NCBI GenBank assembly: GCA_029721515.1
Contig: CM056559.1
Location: forward strand, 7,441,001 to 7,505,000
Direction of reading: 5' to 3'
DNA: 64,000 bases
From: Synanceia verrucosa
Lineage: Eukaryota; Chordata; Actinopteri; Perciformes; Synanceiidae
The notes beneath the pieces were generated by a model, which made no database searches, was not told the DNA's origin, and was given only the letters and a program-made list of their open reading frames with translations. The first letter of the stretch is position 1; each line of letters starts with the position of its first letter. The translations under genes and the position numbers were made by a program. This document shows positions 1 through 12,890 of the stretch, one piece after another.

Positions 1-3000
1 GTTTGTGTGTTACAATTTTAATCTCTCATTTCTGTGTGACTGTTCTGTGGTATCCCTGTAGATCACCAGTGTGTTAGCTCTGTCAAGATTAATTATTATT
101 TTTAAACTGATCAATAAAACATTTATTATAAAAATAATGATTCTATCCATGTGTGAATTACAACTTGGTGATCTGATTTGTTCTATCATGAGATTGAAGA
201 GTTTGTAACCTGCAGAGACCTGGACGTGCATACAACTGAATGATTTGGGCTGTCAAATTTGTGTAACGTCATATTACATTTTTGCCTTCTCCCCTCTTGT
301 GGTAGTAACAATGACATTTAGGAAGGGCTCTGGAATTTGTGCCTGAAGTGACACCTGTAGTATTGTCACTTTTTGTGGCAAACCAGTCTGTCATCCTGTT
401 GAAGGGATCTCAAAGACATCACAGTGTTGTGTTGAACAAAACATATCCACATAGTCCAGTCCAAGATCAAAAATAAAACTGAAGGGTCCACTCAAGATGA
501 ACAACATAAAAGTGACAGGTGATGATTTATGATGATGAACATGGTAAACATCATGTTAGCATTTTAGCATTACCATTATGGCCTTGCTATACTGACGTTA
601 GCATTGTTTAATGTAAATACTGTTAATTTGAATCGCATATGTTTGTGCTGCAAAATACATACTTATAACTATATCTCTGAAAACTTTTTAGTGAAAAAGT
701 GAATAAAAGATCTATCTATGACCTGACACTGGATGGTGTTGGATTCAGTTGCAGGAGTATGAAGAGAAGACTGAGAGAGAAAGGGGAGAAAAGTCGACAA
801 GAGTGAGTGAGCTCAATTTTTCCATCAGAGCTGGATGTCTCTGAGGACTTTCTTATCTTGTGTTCCTGTAAAACGGCTCTTCTGATACAAGGTACTGTGA
901 ATGATTTGATGCCTTCTTCAGATTACAGACTTGTGAGAAGGCATGCTTGTGAGTATGGCTTCAATGAAAGGATGTAACATTCATCTCACAGTGTGACTCC
1001 TGAAATGTGACAGCGTGATAGGATATCAAAAGGCTTTCTTCAGGTCTGCACCATCATCTACCAGCCGACTGTATGTGCAGATCTCATCGGTTTATGTGCT
1101 AATGTTACAGCACTTGGCAGGGAGGCAGTTGGATGGTGTGGAAAGTGAGTAGGACTCCTCTGCCTCTGGCAAATACTCACCCTGTCCCACCCGGCGGGAG
1201 GATAATGGTAATCCGATGCAATTTAGAAGGGTTCTACGATTTTATGCTTTTAGGCCTGTAGCATGGATTAAGGTCTCTGTGGTTTTCACACCCCCTCCCA
1301 CACAGACGGTCTATGACTGAGGCCACTTCACATGTGTTCATAAAGCACTCAACTGGATCAACGAGAAGTTTTTTTTTCCTCCTTCTGCTGCAAAAACTAA
1401 TTTTCTTGAATCAGTTCATTTTAACCACCATTTACATTACTTCAAAGATTCCCTCTAGACATATTTTAAGACAGACAATATAAAGTACTCTGCCTGGAAT
1501 GATGAAATGAAAGTTTCAGCATCAAACCGTAAGTTGGTCCCCAGACAGGCTGTGAAATATCAGCTCATCTGTACCAGACTTAAACTGAATCCCTGAATGT
1601 AAAAACAGCCTTAGTGTGAAACTCCAATCCAAGTGAAGCAACAATAAGTGAAAAACATTTTTGAGTGGAGAGTCGCTTTAAAAATTATATGACGGTTAAC
1701 TTGGTAAAAATTATCAAAACCATTGATTCTCAACTAAAGGTTTCCAAAAGAGCAAAAACCAGTCAACAGTTTGAACAGTTGACTCTTTTGGATTTAGCTC
1801 AACCTGGGGAAACTCAACTAATTTCAGTAATATACAGACTAAAAACACATCGCACCAACCACAATGAGTTCTAATAATCAACATGCACTGTGAGCAGAGA
1901 ATACTCAAAAAGGTAAAACCACCTGATAAAACATTAGCAGAATTCAAACCAGACCAGTATTGAATTAAAGAAAGCATGTCTAAACAGCAGCACTGCCCGG
2001 ATCACAGGAAACTATTAGCAGAAGCTTCAGTGCCAGCAGGGGGGATTATCCTGCTAAAGTGTCTGTAACCCTCATCCTACCAACAGGGGTCCCTGCACAC
2101 CCCAGAGGTCTGCTCTTTCTCAACATAGGTGCTCTTTTCTGTCATTCCAGTTTTTCACAATTTCATCAATCAATTAATTCTTCGTGACTTGATATTGTTT
2201 TCTGTTTTAATCCATAAATAGACCAAAGTTTTGGGGTCAGAGGGAACACTTTTGAAGGGGACAGACACATTTCTTCATATTCTCTGTCCGTTTAACACAG
2301 TATGCATGTGTTTTTTGTCTTCAGGTGCCCATGTATGTTAAATGGATCGCTAGGATGAGGCTTAAACATTCCTAATGGCTCTACAAGTATTCGTGGTCAG
2401 TAAATGTATCAAGAGCTGCTGGTGTCACTGTCATTATGGAGAAAGAGATCCCCTTTTGACAGCAACACAAGACACAGTGCTGAAACAAGACATAAACATG
2501 CATTCACCGTACAATATGAAAAGACAGAGGAAACACATAGCTAAATTAAAATGGGATGATAAAAAGGTTGTCTGGCTGATCAGGTAAAAACATTTTCATG
2601 TGAAAATCCAACTGGTGCTCCAAAAGCAAATGAAAGGCTCCATCTAGTGCTCATAGCAGAGACATGCTGCAGCTTCACTGTGATTCCCAGTTAAGTGAGT
2701 GACTCCATGTGCTGGATTTTGTTGGTCATCAAATCTTTGGGCTTTCTGTGTTCTGGTTCTTCTGTCAGTGTGTTCATTGTGTTTTTACTGTTGTTTTTTT
2801 TAAAATATTTTATGTATCGTAAGGTGCCCTTGGGTGTCCTGAAAATCATCTCCAAATAAAATGTATTACTTGTTTATTGTTTTTGTTTATTGTTTATTTA
2901 ACATACGAGAACATTCACTGACATTTGACATTTCAAGCTTTTAGTTTCATTCTAAAACTATCATCAGAAGCAGGGAGATAGATAAGAAATATCAGGTATA

Positions 3001-3589
3001 ACAAAAAAAACAAACAAACAAAAAAAACACTGTTTTAACAGCAGATATTTTGATTCTTAGTGATGATGGTGTGATAGTGAGCCAGCATGGATAACACCTT
3101 AAAATGAGGCCATCATTAATATAATCATTATTCAACTAGGCTATCTGTTGTCTTATGAGCTGATGTTTTTAGATAAAAAAAAAACAAAGATTTTGAGAGT
3201 AACTCTCTTACTGCTGTTAAATGTTTGTCAAGTTAACTGCTTCTTCTGATTTATTCTAAGCATTTTTTTTTATAATTATGGGCCTTTCTCACAGCACTTT
3301 TGAAGAAAAGCACAGGTGGTACTAATTACGTTAACGATCGCTCTGCTTTAATTTTCCCATTGAGAGTGACAGTGAGCCAGCATGAACAATACCAATAATG
3401 TGAAGTCAAAGCAGCTATAATTAATTTCATTATTTACAGCTGTGCTTTTTCCTACTGTGACAAAATGAAAAAAGGGCAGTAACACTGATAATGATCCAGA
3501 TTACCATTACCCTCTGACTCTTCCAAGAGCAAAGACCACCTACTGGCAGCTGATAAAAGTTTACTAATTTACATATAATAACAGTAATG
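1..3589. other. Intergenic DNA with no recognisable gene
   Basis: This AT-rich stretch contains only short random frames on both strands. No coding exon with plausible splice borders, no RNA gene and no complete transposon was seen. There is a run of A with AAC interruptions near 3001-3027 and several short T or A runs. Distal regulatory elements or UTR exons of a gene lying to the left cannot be excluded by eye. Confidence 0.6.
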
Positions 3590-3594
3590 TCTCC

Positions 3595-4106
3595 ATTGCG
3601 GGAAGCCGTACTGCGCATGCCCGAAACACTACAATATTATTGGCTGTTTGCTACAGACGTCGTCAAGCAAGTGCTCGTTTCCGCGGAAGTTACTATATGT
3701 TTTTGTAACTTCGTATTGTGATCACCATAAACAATGTGGACGAGAAGATTAAATGCCTACAAGTCATAGGATATTGCTATTAACCAAACATCTGCCAAAA
3801 ATATCAGTTTTAACACAGTGGTTCTCCGCGGGAAAATTGGCTAACGGCTAACAGCTAGCTTGTCAGAGAAGACATGTTTTTGCGTCCGGTGTGTGTTCGT
3901 CAGAGAACATGGTACCTGGTTAAGAACAACCGTATACAGTAAATACCTCCAAAATCTTTCTGAGAGGTTTGCCAAGCATACCAGCAGCAGGACAATGTGG
4001 TGAAATTGCGCAAACATTGCTAGCTACCCAAACTGAGAGCACAGACCAAACAGGAAATGGAGCGGCACAACAGCGAACTGAGGAGAACAGGTACCAGCAG
4101 GGCTGT
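3595..4106 (+). promoter_or_regulatory. Promoter-like CpG-richer patch, possible first exon of an unidentified gene
   Basis: Against AT-rich surroundings this patch has several CpGs. It has an NRF1-like site CTGCGCATGCCCG at 3611-3623, an inverted CCAAT box (ATTGG) at 3639-3643 and a CRE-like GACGTCG near 3656. An open stretch follows and ends in a good splice-donor match, AACAG|GTACC, near 4088. This arrangement is typical of housekeeping promoters, but I could not identify a downstream coding exon, so the transcript is hypothetical. It could instead be decayed repeat sequence. Confidence 0.3.
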
Positions 4107-4109
4107 CAC

Positions 4110-5782
4110 CTGTGTGATAAACTGTGTGTGAATTTGAATTTTAAATCTTAATTCTGAATATTTAACTTAATTTTAATTATGTCAGAATGTTAAATGCTGT
4201 GGGTTTGTATCTTACTAACTAGTTGGTGGCTTTCCACTTAAAACGCCACAACTACACCACCAAAAATATGACAATTTATTTTCTGTGTGTCTTCCCACGC
4301 CCACTCTCTCTCTACAAGATGTGTCAACAAAGATAATCACTTTTATTGCAGCTTCTTCACCCAAATTGTTCAGCCCGCCCACCACCCAGCTCATCATATT
4401 GTACTGTTTTTCCAAGTTATCTGTCTGTTCCTGTTATTGTTCTGTGAATCTATGCTGCTGTCTTTGTTCAAGTTCACAGTCACATGTTTTATTTTATACA
4501 TGTCTGAGCAGTTTAGTTCACCTCTCCTGGGCTCACTGTGTCAAATAAATGACAGGGATTTCAAAAATAGACTGAAAGGAAATTGTGAAAATGTGAAATT
4601 ACTTAAACCTCAATTTGTCTTTCCACTCTTATTATGATGGATCGAAAGGTGTGAAATCACACTGTAGTACAATTTCTTTGGTATTTTCATCATTTATGCC
4701 ACATGCCTGAAATAACATTGATTTTATGTAAATGAGCACAACTCTAATTATAGTATTCTGTACAAAAGTTGATTCACAGTGTTGTATTTAAAGGCAGAAA
4801 TAACCTGAGATTTACTGAAAAATGATGTTGATTTGCAGCATTACTGTACAGTGTATATACAGAATGATTACACAAAATATATCAACTGATAGCTAATTCA
4901 AAATATTTTTTTATATTTTTACCACTTAAAATAATCTCTGGCAAAAGATATTTTCCATTTGAGTGAGCCTATTGCAGACCATGAGTTTACTGTGTGTAGT
5001 TGGGAAGCATTTTGAATTAAAAGCCCTGTGTCATCAGTATTACGGAAACGTGCACAGCGCTTTAACAGTTTTGTATTTTCAGCAGATTCCCTAAAACACA
5101 AAACTCATCCTCTGTGATTGGTTGCGGCTCAGCATGCTCCATTGTTCCATCAGCCCGTTTGTTCGCTTGGTTTCCTACGTGCAAACAAAACTTTCTGCCC
5201 TGCACAATATTGGACTCCTCTGTGCTTTGACAACCTGAAATTTTGGATTCTCTGACTTTTTTTGAAGAAAGAAAGATAAAGGTAGGTAATTGTTTCAGAA
5301 TTAATGTGTGAAATTGTGTATTTTGAATCAATGAAACATTCTCTGTTATTTTTTTTGTCATTTTATACATTTTTCCCCATAGTTCAGCATTATAAGTATG
5401 GTATATGTGAAAACCTTATTGTCTTAATTAGAATTCAAAATAAATATCTGTGGATTTGGAAAAGTTGTTAATGATGTACCCATCTCTCAGTCTAATGTCC
5501 TGTCAGAGTAAACTGGCCGCTTGTCCACTGTTCACTATGTTAAATTTCCCTCTGTGCCATTGCCTAATGAATACTGTTTCTATAATCGGATACATGGAGC
5601 TCCAGTGTAACATCTGTGACATCCTGCTGAATGTATTTCGATATTGTTTTATTCATGTTCTTTGTTGCTCCACGCTCTGTAACAGGAAGTGTCTGCTTTA
5701 ATTAGTATAGCAGGGGCCAGATGTTTGTGAGGCCCTGACCTGCTCTGCTTTTCTCTCTGTGTCAGTCAGTGCTTTTTGGCAG
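4110..5782. other. Upstream region of lim2, no identified gene
   Basis: No exon could be supported here. The first coding exon of lim2 is preceded by a splice acceptor (TTTTTGGCAG at 5773-5782), so lim2 should have a non-coding first exon somewhere in this interval. I could not locate it with confidence. Frames on both strands (for example 5062-5370 minus) lack splice support or recognisable domains. Confidence 0.5.
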
Positions 5783-5783
5783 G

Positions 5784-7060
5784 ATGTACAGCTTCATGGG
5801 AGGTGGGTTGTTTTGTGCCGGAGTCGGGAATATACTCCTCATTGTCTCCACGGCAACTGACTATTGGATGCAATATCGTCACTCCAGCAATTACATGCAC
5901 CAGGGCCTGTGGCGGTACTGTGTGCCTGGGAAATGCATGACACACACAGACAGCATTGGTAAGACCTTGTTGAGTGTGTCATACTGCATGTGCATCAGCA
6001 CATCCTCATTTATATTCATTAGTTTGCTGACAGCCAGTCCGTGAACTCCACACCAACTCTGATCAGCACCAGGGTTGCTTTCATTTGAGGCTTTGTTGGT
6101 GTGTTTTAGTGAAATATGGTTGAGATTCAAATACAAAAATTTTCTGTCAATTTAGAAGAAAAAAAAGATGTTTCTTTTTTTGTGTAACTGCTCTGTTAAG
6201 AGATTTCTATGTAGAGTTATACAGCTGATTTGTGTGAGGAAAAATTGCACATGCCACAGGTTGGGGAAAAAAAAAACAAAACTTATTTTTAGTCATCCAA
6301 TCTATCTTTAGTTTAAGTCATCAAATCAGGTGCAAGTCCATTTCCAGACACTAGATGGCAAGCTAGAGCTGTAGATGAAGAAAAGCATGAGTTACAGTGA
6401 TAATGACACAAAGCAACACTAAATTACACAACTTATGATGGTAAAATGGATAACTACTTCAGAGATTCTGAATTCTTCATTTGGTACATGTTAAAGATTC
6501 TCATGTCTCTGGCTTTACCTCTGTCACCCTCAGCATACTGGGATGCAACCCGGGCCTTCATGATTCTTTCCCTGCTGGCGTGTTTCATCGGCATTGTGAT
6601 CGGTGTCATGGCCTTCATCCACTACTCCTCCTTCGACGGGTTTGACAAGACTTTTGCAGCCGGCATCCTCTTCTTTATCTCCTGTAAGCTCCTCTGCCGA
6701 AGCTTAATGCAAACCTCTCTGAGGCAGTAAAGTCCTTTTTATCAGTTAAACCTAATGATCTGATCTTGTGTAGGCTTCTTTGTGTTGCTGGCCATGGCAG
6801 TCTACACAGGAGTGACAGTGAACTACTATGGTAAACGCTATGGCAGCTGGCGATTCTCCTGGTCCTATATAATGGGCTGGGTGGCAGTGGTGCTCACATT
6901 CTTCTCAGGTATGCGACCAACCATGTTAACTAATGAAAATAAGTGTTCCTCGTTCTTATGTTCATATTGTTCTTGATAATGTGATTTCCCCCCCCTAGGT
7001 ATCTTCTACATGTGTGCCTACCGGATGCACGAATGCCCAAGAAACTCTAACTCGCGCTGA
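5784..7060 (+). CDS. lim2: Lens fiber membrane intrinsic protein LIM2 (MP19/MP20)
   Basis: Four coding exons (5784-5958, 6534-6683, 6774-6908, 6999-7060) join into 173 codons plus stop, the usual length of vertebrate LIM2. The protein belongs to the PMP22/EMP/claudin superfamily and has four membrane segments, at about residues 5-24, 67-87, 98-120 and 140-162. The first extracellular loop carries the family W-GLW-C-C signature (W28, G41-L42-W43, C46, C51). LIM2 is an abundant junctional membrane protein of eye-lens fibre cells, and its loss causes cataract in mammals. The ATG follows an acceptor by one base, so a non-coding 5' exon must exist upstream. All introns have GT-AG ends and in-phase joins. 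The short basic C-terminal tail ends in a Ser-Arg. Identification rests on recognition of the whole sequence and is secure. Confidence 0.95.
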
Positions 7061-7171
7061 CCTGTCAGACTTTAACACACACATCAGCACCGGCCCATGA
7101 TATATGGCCAAGAGGAACCAATGAACTTTCCAGCTACTTCATGTTAACCCATATATGCATGAATAAGCAAA

Positions 7172-7177
7172 AATAAA
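7172..7177 (+). promoter_or_regulatory. lim2: Poly(A) signal of lim2
   Basis: An AATAAA hexamer lies 112 bases after the lim2 stop codon and is followed by an A-rich stretch. This gives a compact 3' UTR of about 130 bases. Confidence 0.7.
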
Positions 7178-7179
7178 CA

Positions 7180-7660
7180 AGAAAAAAAATCTTGTTGTTA
7201 TGTCTCTCTACACATTGATACAGCTTGAAGGGGTACATTATTACACAATAATCGGTGTACAGTGTACACTGCTACTTTAGATCAGCAAATGAATTTTTCA
7301 GTTTGAAACCACAGCAGAATGATGTGTATTTACAGTGATAGACATTTGTCAAAGGATATTCACCACAAGATGAATGTGTGGTTACAATGTTATACATCAA
7401 CACTTAATAAGTGCACAGGTTAATGTGATTCATCTCTTGGTCTATTACTGCAAACATTGCCACTTTTTGAAAACTACTCATACAATCCACTTAATAAATT
7501 TTATTGACTTTATTTTCCAAGGATAGCCCCTTCAGATGTACCGTCTCATTTTCGAGGGGGTTTCTACTTCCTGGACCATGTACTAATAAATCACCTAAGT
7601 TGTAGCTATTGTAATTATGGTTATGGGAAAGATGAGCAGTGAGTCAAAGTTCAAAAAAAC
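7180..7660. other. Gap between convergent lim2 and hspa8
   Basis: Less than 500 bases separate the 3' ends of the two convergent genes. Nothing beyond ordinary AT-rich sequence was seen. Confidence 0.6.
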
Positions 7661-7669
7661 CCCCCAAAC

Positions 7670-7675
7670 TTTATT
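7670..7675 (-). promoter_or_regulatory. hspa8: Poly(A) signal of hspa8
   Basis: On the minus strand this reads AATAAA, about 295 bases past the hspa8 stop codon. It is the first canonical signal after the stop. Confidence 0.65.
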
Positions 7676-7967
7676 TAACTATTTTGCTAAGAACTAGCAA
7701 TTCTGAAAGAAAAATGAACTGTGGTAATATAAACATTAACTGTTTAACTGGATGCAACATAGCTGCTGAAAAAGACCACCAACCAGAAAAGCCACAGTTG
7801 AAGTGTTGCCTTAAGCCTTGCGCTGAAAAACAATCAAAACAACTCAAATAGGTGTGATTAATGGCATTAACACTTTAGACAATGACAGTGATATTATGTG
7901 ATCACCCTGAACACAACCTCAAAAGAGGAAAGACAGCAAGCTCATGCAAGTTCGGTAGACCATCTGG

Positions 7968-10807
7968 TTAGTCGACCTCCTCGATGGTGGGTCCAGAGGA
8001 TGCTCCCCCTCCAGGAGCACCGCCAGCTCCAGGGAAGCCGCCTGGCATCCCCCCTGGCATCCCTCCTGGCACCCCTCCTGCGCTCTGGTAAAGCTTGGTC
8101 ATGATGGGGTTGCACACCTTCTCCAACTCCTTCTGCTGATGGTCAAATTCATCTTTTTCTGCAGACTGAGACATGGCAAGAAGGTGAACCTAGATATTAG
8201 CCTGATGTCAGCCCGACAGTATTTTAACATGCCAAAAACGAAACCATCTCAGAGTCATACCTGGTTTCTATCCAGCCAGCTGATGATCTCGTTACACTTG
8301 TCCACAATCTTCTGTTTGTCCTCGTCACTGATCTTATCCTTCAGCTTCTCGTCCTCTACAGTGGACTTCATATTGAAGGCGTAAGACTCCAGACTGTTCT
8401 TGGCAGTCACCTTCTCTCTCTGCAACTCATCCTCAGCCTTGTACTTCTCTGCTTCCTGGACCATGTGCTCAATGTCCTCCTTGCTCAAGCGACCTTGATG
8501 GATTTATTTGTAAATGAACAAAAAGCTGAGTATCTTCAAATTTCATAGTAAAAATATTGTGTCCGAGTGCTCCTTCAGCTTACCTTTGTCGTTGGTGATT
8601 GTGATCTTGTTTTCCTTCCCGGTGCTCTTGTCAACTGCAGATACGTTCATGATGCCATTGGCATCGATATCAAAGGTCACCTCAATCTGAGGAACCCCTC
8701 GGGGGGCAGGGGGGATTCCAATCAGCTCAAATTTCCCCAGAAGGTTGTTGTCTTTGGTCATGGCCCTCTCACCCTCAAACACCTGCAGGTATAAAATCAG
8801 GTCAGCCATCCACAGGGATTTATTTAAGGAATTAAATAAATCTAAACTTAAGTGTAAGGCGCCCTGTGAAGTAATTAAGCTTTCATTTTGGCTCAATATG
8901 GCGGTCGTACCTGAATGAGCACACCAGGCTGGTTGTCTGAATAGGTGGTGAATGTCTGGGTCTGCTTTGTGGGGATAGTGGTGTTCCTTTTGATGAGAAC
9001 AGTCATGACCCCTCCAGCAGTCTCAATGCCCAGAGACAAGGGGGTCACGTCAAGCAGCAGCAGATCCTGCACATTCTCTGATTTGTCACCTGACAGGATG
9101 GCTGCCTGCACAGCTGTGAAACAAATGGGTGGATTCAGAGTTTTGCATTTTCCCATTCAATCAGGATATTTTGATCAGTGGCAATGTGTTACCACTATAT
9201 TTGCAGACATAAAGGAGTTATACCTGCACCATAGGCTACAGCCTCATCTGGGTTAATGCTCTTATTGAGGTCTTTCCCATTGAAAAAGTCCTGCAGCAGC
9301 TTCTGGATCTTGGGAATGCGAGTGGAACCTCCCACCAAGACAATGTCATGAATTTGAGCCTTGTCCATCTTGGCATCACGGAGAGCCTTTTCCACAGGCT
9401 CCAGGGTTCCTCGGAACAGGTCTGCGTTCAGCTCCTCAAATCTTGCCCTGGTAATCGAGGTGTAGAAATCAATTCCATCATACAGAGAATCGATTTCAAT
9501 GCTGGCCTGGGTGCTGGATGACAAAGTGCGCTTGGCCCTCTCGCATGCCGTGCGCAGACGTCGCACCGCCCTCTTGTTGTCGCTGATGTCTTTCTTGTGC
9601 TTGCGTTTGAACTCTGCGATGAAGTGGTTGACCATGCGGTTATCAAAGTCTTCTCCACCCAAGTGTGTGTCACCTGCCGTGGACTTGACCTCAAAGATTC
9701 CATCTTCAATAGTCAAGATGGAGACATCAAACGTGCCACCGCCCAAGTCAAAGATGAGGACGTTTCTCTCAGCTCCAACCTGCAGTTTGAAATGATTTTA
9801 TAGAAATTTAAATAAGTACTTGATACATATACCTTCAGACAGAAAGCGTCAAACCTTGCATTGGCATATAACATGTAATTCACCACAATACAAAAAACAT
9901 CTTATATAGAGCTGTAGTTTCAGTATCATTTCACCTTTTTGTCCAGTCCGTATGCAATAGCAGCAGCAGTTGGCTCGTTGATAATACGAAGGACATTGAG
10001 CCCAGAAATGGTCCCTGCATCTTTGGTGGCCTGGCGCTGAGAGTCATTGAAGTAGGCAGGCACGGTCACCACTGCATTTGTTACAGTCTGCAGGAAGAAA
10101 AGGTTTAGTTACAGTTACAGCAATTAACAACACAAAAATGACATTCTCCACTTTAAAAGTTCAGTGTTGCATCATTATTAAGTCATTGTAGAGATCACTG
10201 ATTTGTAGTCAGTTTAAACAACACAATTCCATGTTTTGCAGCAGCCAAAAATGGAAACAGAAATTTTGTGAGGTGTGTATTAACAAAATACATGAATGAA
10301 ATAGGTATACCTTTCCGAGGTATGCCTCGGCAATCTCCTTCATTTTAATTAGCACCATGGAGGAGATCTCCTCTGGGTAGAAGGTCTTCCTCTCGCCCTT
10401 GTAATCCACTTGTACTTTGGGGCGTGAAGCATCATTAATGACTACAAATGGCCAGTGTTTCATGTCTGACTGGACAACGCTGTCATCAAACCGACGTCCG
10501 ATAAGCCTCTTTGCATCTAAAAGACAATAAAAAAAATGCAATAAATAAGCAGGAAGCGCGAAGGTAACCAATTGTACTTATGGAGGAAAATAAAAGTCAT
10601 ACCAAATACTGTGTTGGTAGGGTTCAGGGCAACCTGATTCTTGGCTGCATCCCCAATCAGCCTCTCAGTGTCAGTGAAGGCAACATAACTGGGTGTGGTC
10701 CTGTTTCCTTGGTCATTGGCAATGATTTCAACTTTGCCATGCTGGAACACTCCTACACAGGAGTAGGTAGTGCCCAGGTCAATGCCGACTGCTGGTCCCT
10801 TGGACAT
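7968..10807 (-). CDS. hspa8: Heat shock cognate 71 kDa protein (Hsc70/HSPA8)
   Basis: Eight coding exons on the minus strand (10603-10807, 10311-10516, 9935-10087, 9224-9779, 8911-9113, 8584-8782, 8261-8493, 7968-8165) join in phase into 650 codons. Exon sizes such as 206, 153 and 556 bases match those known for vertebrate HSPA8. The product is the constitutive cytosolic Hsp70 chaperone: an ATP-driven foldase, clathrin uncoating ATPase and chaperone-mediated autophagy receptor. Visible marks are the phosphate-loop motif GIDLGTTYS (residues 8-16), the nucleotide-binding domain to about 385, the substrate-binding domain and lid, a GGMP-type repeat tail and the C-terminal IEEVD that binds TPR co-chaperones. 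The intron-rich structure, unlike intronless inducible hsp70 genes, and the protein sequence identify the constitutive paralogue. The gene looks intact. Confidence 0.97.
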
Positions 10808-10812
10808 GTTTC

Positions 10813-12643
10813 CTGAGAGCATAAAAGTGATTTGCTGTTAATTATATACTGGCACTTAAAGGAAAGTCTGTGTATATGACAGATGCTGTGGGTGGTCACA
10901 GATGATGCACACTTGTAGTATGGAGTAATGAGGCTTTTATCAGAGTCTGAGGCACTCAAACAGAAGTGGAAACAAACTGAGTGATGTGGCCGTCCACTGC
11001 ACCTGTTTTCAAGCCTCCCACGTTTGACAGGTTAGCAACGGCTGCTTTTATTATGGCAACAAAAGAAAACAGGGAGGAGATGCAGGTTTAATCTTGACTG
11101 ATGACCACACCAAGATGCTATTTCAGCAAATTCCATTGTGATTTTATCTTTTAAAATCATGTGACTGTAATTTTCTCACCCGCTGTTTAGATGATTATAT
11201 CATCATTGATGATATAATGATGATATATACATAATAATATAATATCATACATTGAATATATTTGGGTCTGAACAATAAGAATATGTCAACTTTGGTTGTG
11301 GGATGTTGTTTATGCTTGCTATTTAGTTACAGAACATTCATATTAAATTCAGTTTGAACTGAACTGCAGCTGGGTTTACCACATATGGGCATAATTTAGA
11401 GTCAAACCCTATCTAATCTGAAAAATGAGCTGTAGTAGACTTTTTTCACTCAGCAACTTGTTGCACAGCCCTATGATTACTGTTGCTATAACAGCAGACC
11501 ATCAAAATATACTGTAATGTTAGCCTAATGTCAAGCCACATGGGAGGTCATTGTAACTAGCATAGGCAATAGTTATCATACTAGGGAGGCCAGGTTCCTC
11601 TAGTGGAAAATACTGTGGGACCATTGCACAATAGTGCACATGGGGAAAATTAATCTGCTTCTATTTCCATAATCAGTGAAAGGCTTCACTGAGTCTTCAA
11701 GCTGAAAATGTTGATTTGAGCATCTAATATGTTAGGGGGTATTTTAAAGTTTATGTCTGTACGGTATATTTCTGTTAGGTATTTTATTTTGTGTTTAGTA
11801 TTTTTATATTATTATTGCTACCACTTAACAAACAAAAAACAAGACATTTAAATGCATGAATATTGGCTTTTGTGATAAACTAGTTTCAACTACTATCTGA
11901 CATTTAAAGTCTAAATATTTATTTGATTAGTTGGTAGTGAAATTATATTTTGTAGCAGGGAGGAAAAGCAAAAAACAGGTTGCTGTCAAGTCTTGTGTTC
12001 AAAGTCTAAATTGCATTTCATTATTTGCACAACAGAAACTAATGTGAAACAGCAAGTGTATGTTTTAGATAAGGTTAAAACAACACAGCTTGGCTCCTGA
12101 TATCACTACACTGCGAGGTTATGAAGGAAAAAGTTGCCGGCAGCCACTGAGCGAGAGCAGGGTTGAGAGTGCAGCATGCAGCGCTACATCGTTAGCTTAG
12201 CTTAGCACAGGAGGGCGTGCCACTCCACATTATAGGAGGCTGGGAACTTTCTAGACCTCTGCTTTACTTCCTTCCAACTTCTACGCAGTTTACTGGACAT
12301 TACATAACCTCCCCTGCATATGACGTGCTTTACTGCAGCGCGCATTGGCAGCTTCGCATGCCTGTGTGTGCTGCATCGTTTCATGCATCATGTTAGCTAC
12401 TCTCATGTTACATACATGGGAAAAAGTTAGCATCAATTGATAAGAGAAGTTGGTGTGAATAGGACGTGCAACTGTATTTCGGTAATAGTATATGGATACC
12501 GACAGCTACAAATGTTAGCTAGCTTAATTTTTTAACGTACACTGAGCAACCTTAATTGATGTGGTTAACGTTAACACGATAATAATATGTATTTGAAGAG
12601 TAAAAGTAAACCGCTTTATATCATTCACCTAGCTAAGACTCAC
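10813..12643 (-). other. hspa8: First intron of hspa8
   Basis: The intron lies between the non-coding exon ending at 12644 (donor GGAG|GTGAG) and the acceptor just before the ATG exon. It contains a small perfect inverted repeat (arms 11194-11205 and 11207-11218) in a TA-rich patch and a GC-richer zone around 12120-12380. I saw no coding exon, and no U14-type snoRNA in this or the shorter introns. Confidence 0.6.
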
Positions 12644-12790
12644 CTCCGTTGAATTCAGAATCGGTTGTTTAAGCGGGTTTTGGTCAAACTGGTTGCTGGT
12701 AATGCAGCAGCAGGTTGGATTCACCCTGAGTGGCTGTCGCTGTAACGGGTCCCCTGATCCTCGCTGTCAGTGTCCGGGAGCGGCCGTGCC
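12644..12790 (-). other. hspa8: Non-coding first exon of hspa8 (5' end approximate)
   Basis: A strong donor on the minus strand, GGAG|GTGAGT at 12644/12643, fits the first exon of vertebrate HSPA8, which is entirely 5' UTR and separated from the ATG exon by a longer intron. The upstream limit is an estimate from the position of the promoter boxes and is not seen directly. Confidence 0.6.
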
Positions 12791-12802
12791 TCCTCCACAA
12801 AA

Positions 12803-12890
12803 CCGCCCTTCAGAACACTCCAGAACACAGGAGGAGCGATCCCGACCAATCGTCATCCAGTTTATGGCTTCCTCCATAAATGGTCCAATG
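12803..12890 (-). promoter_or_regulatory. hspa8: hspa8 promoter: heat-shock element, GC box, CCAAT boxes
   Basis: On the minus strand, alternating TTC/GAA-type units at 12809-12826 (TTCTGGAGTGTTCTGAA) form a near-consensus heat-shock factor site. A GC box (GGGCGG) lies at 12803-12808. Two CCAAT motifs, present on the plus strand, lie at 12846-12850 and 12885-12889. Constitutive hsc70 promoters are known to combine CCAAT/GC boxes with a weak HSE, so the layout fits moderate heat inducibility on high basal expression. Confidence 0.65.

Noticed and set aside
3969..4151. A 60-residue frame in the promoter-like patch
   Set aside because: It lacks an ATG (it starts at TTG) and has an upstream stop. 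It matches nothing I recognise.
5062..5370. A 102-residue minus-strand frame upstream of lim2
   Set aside because: No splice context, no domain, and composition typical of random AT-rich DNA.
10088..10310. A C/D-box-like arrangement (TGATG and CTGA motifs) in hspa8 intron 3, considered as an snoRNA
   Set aside because: The C and D boxes are imperfect, spacing is short, no terminal stem forms and there is no U14 core sequence.
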